Positions 1-6,477 of a DNA stretch of 9,559 nt are shown piece after piece. The stretch is from contig WFQZ01000343.1 in the NCBI GenBank assembly GCA_015486785.1, forward strand, positions 1-9,559, written 5' to 3'. Below the pieces are notes generated by a model. It searched no databases. It was not told where the DNA came from and saw only the letters and a list, made by a program, of their open reading frames with translations. Made by a program: the position numbers and the translations under genes. Positions within the stretch are counted from its first letter, which is position 1. Each line of letters opens with the position of its first letter. Origin of the DNA: Thermoflexales bacterium (GTDB lineage: Bacteria; Chloroflexota; Anaerolineae; B4-G1; SLSP01).

Positions 1-12
1 CTGCATCATCAC

Positions 13-43
13 AAAAGCGGGGAGCGCAAACTCCCCGCTTTTT
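13..43 (+). terminator. Rho-independent terminator of a gene left of the window
   Basis: Perfect inverted repeat: a 12-bp arm AAAAGCGGGGAG (13-24), a 6-nt loop CGCAAA, and the complementary arm (31-42), with five T's closing the plus-strand side (39-43). The GC-rich core and T run are those of an intrinsic terminator. The minus-strand side ends in four T's, so it may work in both directions. No gene ends inside the window to its left, so the terminated gene must lie off the edge; this last point is inference. Confidence 0.8.
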
Positions 44-53
44 CATTGCCCCC

Positions 54-77
54 AGTTATCCCCAGTTGGGGATAACT
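54..77. repeat. Perfect inverted repeat with two facing TTATCCCCA sites
   Basis: The arms AGTTATCCCC (54-63) and GGGGATAACT (68-77) are exact reverse complements around a 4-nt AGTT loop. Each arm carries TTATCCCCA (56-64 on plus, 67-75 on minus), one base away from the E. coli DnaA-box consensus TTATCCACA. There is no T run, so it is not a second classical terminator. It could be a protein-binding palindrome or a DnaA-box pair; the sequence alone does not decide. Confidence 0.6.
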
Positions 78-365
78 CCGTGGAAAGCCTTGGTGACAAG
101 TGCGGATAAATTCTCCCCAACACAGCGCACTTTCCCCAATGGCCGAGCACCTTTCCCTAAACATTCCCCACATTTACCGCTAATCCTGGAACGCAAAAGC
201 CGCTCAACCGCCACATCTAGCATCCCACCCCAAAAACAGCCCCGGATTTCCCCAGTCTCCCCAGTCCGACGAGTACGATAAAGATACCCTGATAGAGTCT
301 AAGATGAGTAAGATTCCTGGCTAGAAACTCGCAACAGCTCACCGCCTACGCCTTGGCTGTTCCTC
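78..365. other. C-rich non-coding stretch, no convincing gene
   Basis: No open frame here looks like a protein: the longest plus-strand one (66-281, 71 codons) is proline/serine/arginine-rich, has no ribosome-binding site and matches no family I recognise. What can be seen is a repeated CCCCA/TTCCCCA theme (near 116, 134, 166, 249 and 257) and a TGCGGATAA site at 101-109, which is TTATCCGCA on the minus strand. No tRNA, rRNA or riboswitch pattern was recognised. It may be regulatory, replication-related or simply decayed sequence. Confidence 0.5.
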
Positions 366-393
366 TTGACATACCCCGAAGAGTAATTACGAT
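366..393 (+). promoter_or_regulatory. Probable sigma70-type promoter of mazEF
   Basis: A perfect -35 hexamer TTGACA lies at 366-371, followed after 16 bp by TACGAT (388-393), which matches four of six bases of the -10 consensus. It lies about 40 bp before the mazE start. The 8-bp palindrome GTAATTAC (383-390) overlaps the -10, where a repressor such as the MazE-MazF complex could bind. The promoter is a pattern match and the operator role is inference. Confidence 0.5.
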
Positions 394-420
394 GTAGATA
401 CGAATAGCGGGTAATCGATT
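383..420. promoter_or_regulatory. Two 8-bp palindromes, possible mazEF operator
   Basis: GTAATTAC (383-390) and AATCGATT (413-420) are both perfect palindromes with centres 30 bp apart, between the -10 region and the ribosome-binding site. AbrB-fold antitoxins of the MazE type usually repress their own operon by binding palindromic DNA, so these are the natural candidates. Short palindromes also occur by chance. Confidence 0.25.
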
Positions 421-434
421 GAAGGGGACGTAAG

Positions 435-701
435 ATGGTAACAGCGGTGAAGACTCGTATCGTAAAAATCGGCAACTCTCAGGGGGTTCGCATCCCCAAG
501 ATTTTGCTGGATCAAGTGGCCCTTGGTGATGATGTTGAACTGGTGTTGCAAGAGGGTCAGATTGTGATCCGGCCTGCGTTTCCGGTGCGTCACGGATGGG
601 ATGAGGCATTTCGGGCTATGGCAGAGGCGGGTGACGACAAGATATTGGATGGAGATGAGCTATTGCTCACAGAGTGGGATGAGGAAGAATGGGAATGGTA
701 G
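435..701 (+). CDS. mazE: MazE-type antitoxin (AbrB/SpoVT fold)
   Basis: An 88-residue antitoxin that should bind and inhibit the MazF toxin encoded immediately downstream and repress the shared promoter. Residues about 4-50 form the swapped-hairpin AbrB/MazE DNA-binding domain, with the hallmark KIGNSQGVRIPK (residues 11-22). The acidic, tryptophan-containing tail (about 60-88, rich in D and E, ending EWEW) is typical of the toxin-binding segment. The start is well supported: AAGGGG at 422-427 lies 7 nt before the ATG. The stop lies inside mazF (7-nt overlap with the preferred mazF start), which implies coupled translation. Length is normal for the family and there is no damage. GC content in hand-counted 60-base blocks is about 42-60%, below the neighbouring minus-strand genes (68-73% in two counted blocks), in line with a separately acquired module. 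Confidence 0.92.
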   Translation: MVTAVKTRIVKIGNSQGVRIPKILLDQVALGDDVELVLQEGQIVIRPAFPVRHGWDEAFRAMAEAGDDKILDGDELLLTEWDEEEWEW

Positions 702-1018
702 TCAAGCGATTTGATGTTTACCTCATCAACTTAGATCCTACGGTTGGGCATGAGATAAAGAAAACACGGCCTTGCTTGATTATCTCGCCGGATGAGATGA
801 ATCGGCATATCCGCACGGTGATAGTTGCGCCGCTGACGACAAAGGGCCGCCCGTATCCAACGCGAGTCGTATGTAAATTTCAGGGTCAAGAAGGACTGGT
901 GGTGTTAGACCAGCTTCGGGCGGTTGATAAGACGCGATTGATACGAAAGCTGGGCAGGTTGGGTAAATCTTTCCAGGCAGATGTGTTGACGATCCTCGGT
1001 GAGATGTTTGCTGAGTGA
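695..1018 (+). CDS. mazF: MazF/PemK-type endoribonuclease toxin
   Basis: A 107-residue toxin of the MazF/PemK family, cytoplasmic ribonucleases that cleave mRNA at short sequences when freed from the antitoxin. Family landmarks are in order: KRFDVYLINLDPTVG (residues 4-18), the KKTRP motif with the conserved Arg25-Pro26, the VIVAPLTT strand (42-49) and LDQLRAVDKTRL (71-82). It looks complete and active. The ATG at 695 is preferred over the one at 689: GAGGA at 681-685 is 9 nt from the former and only 3 nt from the latter, and related proteins begin MVVKR or MVIKR. It overlaps the end of mazE and runs convergently towards tex. The RNA sequence specificity cannot be read from the protein. Confidence 0.92.
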   Translation: MVVKRFDVYLINLDPTVGHEIKKTRPCLIISPDEMNRHIRTVIVAPLTTKGRPYPTRVVCKFQGQEGLVVLDQLRAVDKTRLIRKLGRLGKSFQADVLTILGEMFAE

Positions 1019-1049
1019 GCGAAGGGAATAACGAGATATTGACATACCA

Positions 1050-1082
1050 AGGAGCGACGCACTTCCGAAGTGCGTCGCTCCT
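1050..1082. repeat. Perfect 15-bp-arm hairpin between mazF and tex
   Basis: AGGAGCGACGCACTT (1050-1064) and its exact reverse complement (1068-1082) flank a 3-nt centre CCG. It lies 31 nt past the mazF stop and about 85 nt past the tex stop on the other strand. Neither side has a T run, so it is not a textbook intrinsic terminator. It could still stabilise the 3' ends of both convergent transcripts or be a copy of a dispersed palindromic (REP-like) element; the latter would show as many copies elsewhere in the genome. Confidence 0.75.
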
Positions 1083-1085
1083 AAG

Positions 1086-1144
1086 GTTTCCTGACTGGAA
1101 TGCATGAGTTTCCTCACTGGAACGTCTTGGTTTCCTGACTGGAA
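1086..1144. repeat. Three 15-bp repeats at an exact 22-bp period
   Basis: GTTTCCTGACTGGAA occurs at 1086-1100 and 1130-1144, and once with a single change (G to C at its centre) at 1108-1122. The two 7-bp spacers, TGCATGA and CGTCTTG, are unrelated to each other. Each unit is itself an interrupted inverted repeat, TTCC/GGAA around five bases; in the third copy the arms extend to GTTTCC/GGAAAC. A 15+7 layout is too short for a CRISPR. A 22-bp step is about two helical turns, which would put the sites on one face of the DNA. Function unknown. Confidence 0.75.
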
Positions 1145-1167
1145 ACTTCGGGTGCGTTGTCTCTGGC

Positions 1168-3306
1168 TTACTCCACCAGCGCGAGGCTGATGCGGCCACG
1201 TTCCACGTCCACGGAGAGTACCTCCACCTCCACCACGTCCCCCACGGCTACCTTGTCGTGCGGCGAGCGGACGTACCCCGCGCCCATCTGGCTGACGTGG
1301 ATCAGCCCGTTGCGCTTGATGCCGATATCCACGAAGGCCCCAAAGTCCACCACGTTGCGAATAGTGCCGGTGAGGTGCATGCCCGGCTGCAAGTCCTCTA
1401 TGTGCAGGACGTCTTGCCGCAGCACCGGCCCGCTCAGTCCATCGCGCGGGTCGCGCCCCGGACGGGAGAGGGCTTCCAGGATGTCTTCCAATGTGGGTTT
1501 CCCCACGCCCAACATCGCCGCTAATTCGTCCAAGTCCTGCTCCCGCATCAGGTTGACCACCGCTTGCATCATCTCCGGATCGCCCAACGGCTTATCCAGC
1601 AGCTCCAGCACCTGACGGGCTACGGCGTAACTTTCGGGGTGGATGGGGGTGTTGTCCAGCGGCTCGACCCCGCCGGGCACGCGCAAGAATCCCGCCGCTT
1701 GCTGATAGGTCTTCGGCCCGACGCCGGGCACGTTCAAAAGCTCCTGGCGCGTGGCGAACGGCCCGTGCTCGTTGCGGTAAGCGACGATGGCGGCGGCTGT
1801 TTTCGGCCCGATGCCGGAGATGTACTGCAACAGGGCCGGAGAGGCGGTGTTCAAATCCGCCCCCACCGCGTTGACGACCGACTCAATCACCACGTCCAAC
1901 GCCTCGGAGAGCGACTTTTGGTTGACGTCGTGCTGGTACAGCCCTACGCCGATGGCCCGTGGTTCGATCTTGACCAGTTCCGCCAGCGGGTCTTGCAATC
2001 GCCGGGCGATGGATACCGCCCCGCGCAAGGAAACATCCAGCTTCGGCAGCTCTTGACGCGCCAGCGGCGAGGCGGAATAGACCGAGGCCCCCGCTTCACT
2101 GACGATGGCGTAACGCACTTCCAGCCCCTCGGAGATGAGCCGGGCAACCCATTGCTCCGTCTCGCGGCTGGCGGTGCCGTTGCCGATGGCGATGAGGGTC
2201 ACATGGTGGCGTTTGACGAGCTGCCGCAGCGTGGCCGAGGCTTGCTGACGTTTGCGGTCCGGGTAGACGGTGCGCGTCGCCAGCACTTTGCCCGTGGCAT
2301 CCACGACCGCTATCTTGCAGCCGGTGCGGAATCCCGGATCAATGCCCAAGACCGTCTGCCCGCGCACCGGCGGTTGGAGCAGCAAGGCTCTGAGGTTGGT
2401 GGCGAACACCCCGATGGCGTGCTCATCACTGCGCCGGGTCAACTTGCGGCGCAATTCCCGCTCCAACGCCGGAAGCAGCAATCGCCGGTAGCTGTCTTCG
2501 CGGGCCTCGCGGAGCATATCGGCCAGCGGACTGGCACTGTCGGCGGGATAGTGTTGCGCTAGGATGCCCAACGCCTCTGCTTCGGGCGATTCCCAACTGA
2601 TGTTGAGCACCCCTTCCCGCTCGCCGCGATTGATCGCCAAAATCTGGTGCGGGCGCAGGCCCCGGAAGCTGCTGTAGAAGGTGTAGTAGGTGCGGTAGAC
2701 ACCTTGCGGATCGCGGCTCTCATCGGCCACGGCGACCGCCATCGTGCTGTGTTTTTCCAGCAGAGCGCGGGCGGCGGCCCGCACTTCGGCATCATCGCTG
2801 ATGGTCTCGGCCACGATGTCTTTCGCGCCGCTGTAGGCTTCGGCGATGGTGGGGACGGCCTCGCTGAGAAACGGCCGGGCGATGGTTGCCAGATCGCCGT
2901 CCTCCGGCTGGGTCAGCAGGAGATCGGCCAGCGGCTGTAACCCTTTCTCGCGGGCTTGCGTGGCGCGGGTGCGTCGCTTGGGCTTGTAGGGGCGATAGAG
3001 GTCCTCCAGCCGCTGGAGTGTGTCCGCAGCCTCAATATCCGCTTGCAACGCCGGCGTGAGCACCTCTTGCTCGCGCAGACTCTTGAGGATCGCCGCGCGT
3101 CGTGTTTCCAGATTCCGGCGATAGGAAAGCCGTTCGGCGACTTGCCGCAACTGCTCTTCATCTAGCGAGTCGGTCATCTCCTTGCGGTAGCGGGCGACAA
3201 AGGGGATCGTGTTTCCTTCATCAAATAAGCGCACCGCAGCGGCGACCCGTCGCGGCTCCAGATTCAGATCATCGGCTATGGCGGTGATTAGGGTAGGCTG
3301 ATCCAT
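1168..3306 (-). CDS. tex: Tex-family S1 RNA-binding protein
   Basis: A 712-residue Tex protein, a cytoplasmic nucleic-acid-binding factor linked to transcription and to RNA metabolism or ribosome function; its exact role varies between bacteria. The length is close to B. subtilis YdcI. Order of domains: helical Tex N-terminal region with GNTIPFVARYRKE (31-43) and EDLYRPYKPKR (101-111); a YqgF/RNase H-like domain with GIDPGFRTGCK (321-331), IGNGTASRETE (374-384) and VSEAGASVYSAS (402-413); tandem helix-hairpin-helix motifs with SGIGPKTA (497-504) and PGVGPKTY (527-534); and a C-terminal S1 domain (about 640-712) with DFGAFVDIG (654-662). The ATG follows GAGGAG by 6 nt. It is the last gene of the minus-strand run, 23 nt after the glycosyltransferase stop. 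All domains look intact. Confidence 0.96.
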   Translation of the reverse strand: MDQPTLITAIADDLNLEPRRVAAAVRLFDEGNTIPFVARYRKEMTDSLDEEQLRQVAERLSYRRNLETRRAAILKSLREQEVLTPALQADIEAADTLQRLEDLYRPYKPKRRTRATQAREKGLQPLADLLLTQPEDGDLATIARPFLSEAVPTIAEAYSGAKDIVAETISDDAEVRAAARALLEKHSTMAVAVADESRDPQGVYRTYYTFYSSFRGLRPHQILAINRGEREGVLNISWESPEAEALGILAQHYPADSASPLADMLREAREDSYRRLLLPALERELRRKLTRRSDEHAIGVFATNLRALLLQPPVRGQTVLGIDPGFRTGCKIAVVDATGKVLATRTVYPDRKRQQASATLRQLVKRHHVTLIAIGNGTASRETEQWVARLISEGLEVRYAIVSEAGASVYSASPLARQELPKLDVSLRGAVSIARRLQDPLAELVKIEPRAIGVGLYQHDVNQKSLSEALDVVIESVVNAVGADLNTASPALLQYISGIGPKTAAAIVAYRNEHGPFATRQELLNVPGVGPKTYQQAAGFLRVPGGVEPLDNTPIHPESYAVARQVLELLDKPLGDPEMMQAVVNLMREQDLDELAAMLGVGKPTLEDILEALSRPGRDPRDGLSGPVLRQDVLHIEDLQPGMHLTGTIRNVVDFGAFVDIGIKRNGLIHVSQMGAGYVRSPHDKVAVGDVVEVEVLSVDVERGRISLALVE

Positions 3307-3329
3307 CGTTCACTCCTCTGGGACTAGAT

Positions 3330-4796
3330 TCAATCCCGGCGGAGGGTGTAATGCAGCAGGGAAATCCCCTGCACATCGCGCCGCTCCAACTGCCGGTATT
3401 GTGACTGCAACTGTGCAACTTGTGCTTGTTGATAGGTGACGTTGTGTTCCAATGCTACCACCACCCAGAAGGTGGCGTGATCGCCAATAGCTGTGGCCGG
3501 CGGCTGAGGCTGCAATCCGCACACCAGCCCGGAGCGGCGGCGCGTCGTCTCGTGGCTGTAATCCGGGTCTCCGGCCAGGTAGTGATTGTCCAATTGCGGG
3601 GCGTAGACCATAAAGGCCAGCGCGGAAGCGTCCGACGTGTGCAACACCGGCTCATCGGGGGCGACGAGGGCGGCGGCCACTTGGGCGGTTTGCCGCAGCG
3701 CGGGCTTCTGCACCGTGGGATCAAAGTAGTCGTGCCCCAGGGAGATCGCCATCAGCCCCAGCAGCAGCACCCCGAACGAGGCCATCAGCCGCCGGGGACG
3801 CGCGTGGGTGAGCGTCCAGCCCAAGAAGAGGTAAGCTCCCAGCGAGGCGGGCAGCAAGGTGCGCGGCACGAAGATCGGGCGGAGCAGCGAGAGGCCGTAC
3901 AAGGTGAGCACCGGCACACACGCCGCCAGCAGGCTGAAGCTCAGCCCGGCGGCGTGGCGGCTGCCGGCCCGCAGATGATGCCATGCCGCCAGTCCCCCGA
4001 AGGCGCAGAGCGTCAGCCAGATGAAGAGGGCCGCCGGCACGGCCTTGACCGGCAGCGTCGCGCCGCAAAAGAAGAGGCAGCCGCCGGTGAGCATCTCCAG
4101 CGGCGAAGGCCGCCCGGCCCAAAAGCCCCCTTGGACTCGCTGCGCTTGGCTCACCATCAAGCGCAGCCACGGGGCAAAGAGCACCGCTAAACCCAGGTGC
4201 GCCAGCCCCAGATTGCCCCATCGCCGCCGTAACTGCTGCCTCTCCAGCAGCGCGAATCCGTCCACGGCCAGCAGGTTGAGGAAGGCCAGGCTGTGCGTGT
4301 AGAAGGCCGCCGTCATCGCCAGGGCAAATGTGAGCCAGGCCGGACGGGCGTCGCTGCGCCAGGCGCGATGAAACGCCAGCATCGCCAGGGCACAGAAGAA
4401 CCCCAATTGGGCGTACATCCGCGCTTCCTGAGCGAAGAGCACGTGGAAAGGCGAGACCGCCAGCAGTCCCAGGGTCACGCGGGCCGTGCGGCGGTCGAAT
4501 AGGTCGCGGCTGAGGACGTACATCAAGGGCAGCGTGGCGGTTGAAAAAAAGAGCGAGAGGCCGCGAATCCAGGCGTCCCCGCCGCCTAAGGATAGCGTCA
4601 GATGCAGGAGCAAGTTGAACAACGGCGGGTTGGTATCCCCCTGAATCGTTCCGGCGAGCACCTCAGCCCACGGGCGGCGGGCGACGATCACGCTGAAGAG
4701 TTCATCCAGCCACAAACTTTGATGCCCCAAGCGGTAGGCTCGGAGTCCAAACCCCAGCGCGATGAGTGCCCAGGGCAGCCACGTGCTACGTTTCAT
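3330..4796 (-). CDS. GT39-type membrane glycosyltransferase
   Basis: A 488-residue polytopic membrane protein of the ArnT/PMT-like GT-C class (glycosyltransferase family 39), enzymes that move sugars from polyprenyl-phosphate donors to lipid, protein or glycan acceptors outside the membrane. The first loop carries SLWLDELF (27-34) with the presumed catalytic Asp31, then D54 and NPPLF (56-60). QEARMY (123-128) and RPIFVPRTLLPA (306-317) are further family landmarks. About ten hydrophobic segments fill residues 7-355; the last 130 residues or so are soluble and probably extracytoplasmic. The start overlaps the sbcD stop by 11 nt and no strong ribosome-binding site is seen, suggesting translational coupling. 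Donor and acceptor cannot be read from sequence, and nothing nearby points to a specific glycan. Confidence 0.85.
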   Translation of the reverse strand: MKRSTWLPWALIALGFGLRAYRLGHQSLWLDELFSVIVARRPWAEVLAGTIQGDTNPPLFNLLLHLTLSLGGGDAWIRGLSLFFSTATLPLMYVLSRDLFDRRTARVTLGLLAVSPFHVLFAQEARMYAQLGFFCALAMLAFHRAWRSDARPAWLTFALAMTAAFYTHSLAFLNLLAVDGFALLERQQLRRRWGNLGLAHLGLAVLFAPWLRLMVSQAQRVQGGFWAGRPSPLEMLTGGCLFFCGATLPVKAVPAALFIWLTLCAFGGLAAWHHLRAGSRHAAGLSFSLLAACVPVLTLYGLSLLRPIFVPRTLLPASLGAYLFLGWTLTHARPRRLMASFGVLLLGLMAISLGHDYFDPTVQKPALRQTAQVAAALVAPDEPVLHTSDASALAFMVYAPQLDNHYLAGDPDYSHETTRRRSGLVCGLQPQPPATAIGDHATFWVVVALEHNVTYQQAQVAQLQSQYRQLERRDVQGISLLHYTLRRD

Positions 4797-6006
4797 CGAA
4801 AACTGGTTGCGCCTCTTGCAGGTACAAGGCGACCTCGGCGGGGGATTTGCCCTTGGCCTCCAAGTAGCGGGTGAGCAGTTCGGCGGGGGTGAGCGAATCG
4901 GGGTTCACGCCCGCCAGCCGATCCCGCGCGGTGCGATCCACGTCGCGGACGATCTGGGCGTGGAAAGCGTCGGCCAGCAACGGCGCGAGGTCTGCTTCCC
5001 GCAGCAAGGGGGCTTGCTCCGGCGTCATCTGGATGCGCAGGCGGGCGACGGCATCGGCGACAAAGCGCGTCTGCATCGCCTGACGCACCTCGGCCAGCGG
5101 ATCGTTGACCTGGCGCACGTCCACATCCACGGTGATGAACGCCCGCGCCGGCAGTGCCACAAACTCCCAGTACGTTTCCCCCGGCTGCACCTCGGCCCAG
5201 CAGTACCCTTTGGCCTGTTTGGCTTCCCCAAAGTCCACCCGCTCCACACTGCCGGCGTAGACAACCGGCGGCGTGTTGGCCGGATTCAAGTTCTGGTGGC
5301 GGTGAATGTGCCCCAAGGCGACGTAGTCCCAGGCCGCATCGGTGAGCGTGGAGATGGGCACGGTGACATCCCGCCCCACCATCAACTCCCGCTCCGAACC
5401 AAGCCGCGCGTTATCCACCGAGAAATGTCCCAGCAGCACCGCCGGGATGTCGGGATCAAGCTGCGCCGCCTGTTCTGCGATGGCGTCCACCAGCGCGGCG
5501 GTCATCGCCTGTTGCAGTTCTTCTTGGCTCATTTTGCGGTAGGCTCGGCGGGTGAACAGCCGTTGCCAGATCGGGTAGGGCACGGCGGCCACTTGGAGCG
5601 GGCCGTGGGACGTTTCCAGCCGCAGCAGGCGCGGACGGGAAACGTAGGTGATGTAGGGCACGGCCAGCGTTTCAAAAATTTCCAGGCTGGAGGCGCGTTT
5701 GGACATCACCGGCAAATCGTGGTTGCCGGTGAGCAGCACGGTAGGGATGTGCGCATCCGAGAGCCGCCGTATGCGGCGGGCAAATTCCCGCTGATGGGTG
5801 GGCGTGGGGTTGCGGCGGTGGAAGGCATCTCCGGCGAAGAGCACCGCATCGGCCTGCTGCTCTATCGCGGCGGAGATGATGGCGTCCAGCCGGTCGAGGA
5901 AATCCATCACCCGTTGATTGAGGCCGGTTTGGGCGTCCAACTTGCCGTAGTGTTCCACGCCGATGTGCAGATCGGCAAAGTGCAGGATGCGAATGACCTC
6001 CGACAT
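4786..6006 (-). CDS. sbcD: SbcD/Mre11-type DNA repair exonuclease subunit
   Basis: A 406-residue calcineurin-like metallophosphoesterase of the Mre11/SbcD family, the nuclease half of the SbcCD complex that processes DNA ends and hairpins with Mn. The metal-binding motifs are all present: ADLHIG (D12, H14), AGDAFH (D60), GNHD (94-97), GHFSVD (H194) and GHIHRHQ (232-238), followed by YAGSVERVDFGE (250-261) typical of this family. Residues about 285-406 form the C-terminal accessory/DNA-binding part. The ATG shares one base with the rpiB stop (TAATG), so translation is probably coupled. sbcC, usually next to sbcD, is not here: the next gene is a glycosyltransferase. The partner ATPase must be elsewhere or this copy acts alone. 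Family assignment is sure; the exact subtype less so. Confidence 0.92.
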   Translation of the reverse strand: MSEVIRILHFADLHIGVEHYGKLDAQTGLNQRVMDFLDRLDAIISAAIEQQADAVLFAGDAFHRRNPTPTHQREFARRIRRLSDAHIPTVLLTGNHDLPVMSKRASSLEIFETLAVPYITYVSRPRLLRLETSHGPLQVAAVPYPIWQRLFTRRAYRKMSQEELQQAMTAALVDAIAEQAAQLDPDIPAVLLGHFSVDNARLGSERELMVGRDVTVPISTLTDAAWDYVALGHIHRHQNLNPANTPPVVYAGSVERVDFGEAKQAKGYCWAEVQPGETYWEFVALPARAFITVDVDVRQVNDPLAEVRQAMQTRFVADAVARLRIQMTPEQAPLLREADLAPLLADAFHAQIVRDVDRTARDRLAGVNPDSLTPAELLTRYLEAKGKSPAEVALYLQEAQPVFDET

Positions 6007-6449
6007 TAGAATGTTTCCAGAGCCATCAGCTTGTTCACGCGGCGGGTGTGGCGTCCTCCGGCGAACTCGCCGTTGAGGAAGGCTTCCACGATGGAAAGAG
6101 CCAGCCCCGGCCCCACGACGCGCCCGCCCATCGCCAGGATGTTCGCGTCGTTGTGCTCGCGGGCCATACGCGCCATGTAGGGATCGGTGCAGAGGGCGGC
6201 GCGTGCGCCGTGGATTTTGTTGGCCGCCAGCGAGATGCCGATGCCCGTCCCGCAGATCACGATGCCGAAATCGTATTCTCCGGCCACCACCGCGCGGGCT
6301 ACTGCCGCGCCGTAGTCCGGATAGTCCACCGAGACCGTGCCGTCGTGCGTGCCTTGGTCGAAAACCTCGTGCCCCAGGCTCGTCAAATGCTGCTTGACCA
6401 CTTCCTTCAAGGCGAATCCGCCGTGATCTGATCCGATGATGAGTTTCAT
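6006..6449 (-). CDS. rpiB: Ribose-5-phosphate isomerase B
   Basis: A 147-residue RpiB/LacAB-family sugar-phosphate isomerase that interconverts ribose 5-phosphate and ribulose 5-phosphate in the cytoplasmic pentose phosphate pathway. It has the N-terminal GSDHGG (6-11), DYPDYG (42-47) and the active-site loop ICGTGIG (65-71) with Cys66, the catalytic base by comparison with E. coli RpiB. His99 in REHNDAN (97-103) and the phosphate-binding Arg-rich stretch GGRHTRR (131-137) are also present. The frame stays open upstream to 6518, but the start at 6449 is clear: AGGAGG at 6456-6461 lies 6 nt before this ATG and MKLIIGSDHGG is the usual family beginning. It follows the ABC ATPase by 28 nt. Allose-6-phosphate isomerase is a possible alternative activity, but no allose genes are nearby. 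Confidence 0.95.
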   Translation of the reverse strand: MKLIIGSDHGGFALKEVVKQHLTSLGHEVFDQGTHDGTVSVDYPDYGAAVARAVVAGEYDFGIVICGTGIGISLAANKIHGARAALCTDPYMARMAREHNDANILAMGGRVVGPGLALSIVEAFLNGEFAGGRHTRRVNKLMALETF

Positions 6450-6477
6450 TGCTATCCTCCTCGCAAGTAGATTAGAC

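Noticed and set aside
66..281. 71-codon plus-strand open frame in the left non-coding stretch
   Set aside because: No ribosome-binding site, low-complexity Pro/Ser/Arg composition, overlaps the perfect inverted repeat, and no recognisable family.
1086..1144. CRISPR array
   Set aside because: Repeat of 15 bp and spacers of 7 bp are far below CRISPR sizes, there are only three units, and no cas genes are present.
1564..2562. 332-codon open frame antisense to tex
   Set aside because: Same antisense bias as elsewhere, no family motifs, and tex domains on the other strand are complete.
4762..6009. 415-codon open frame exactly antisense to sbcD
   Set aside because: Composition rich in Gly, His, Arg, Gln and Val is typical of the antisense of a GC-rich gene; the opposite strand encodes all SbcD motifs.
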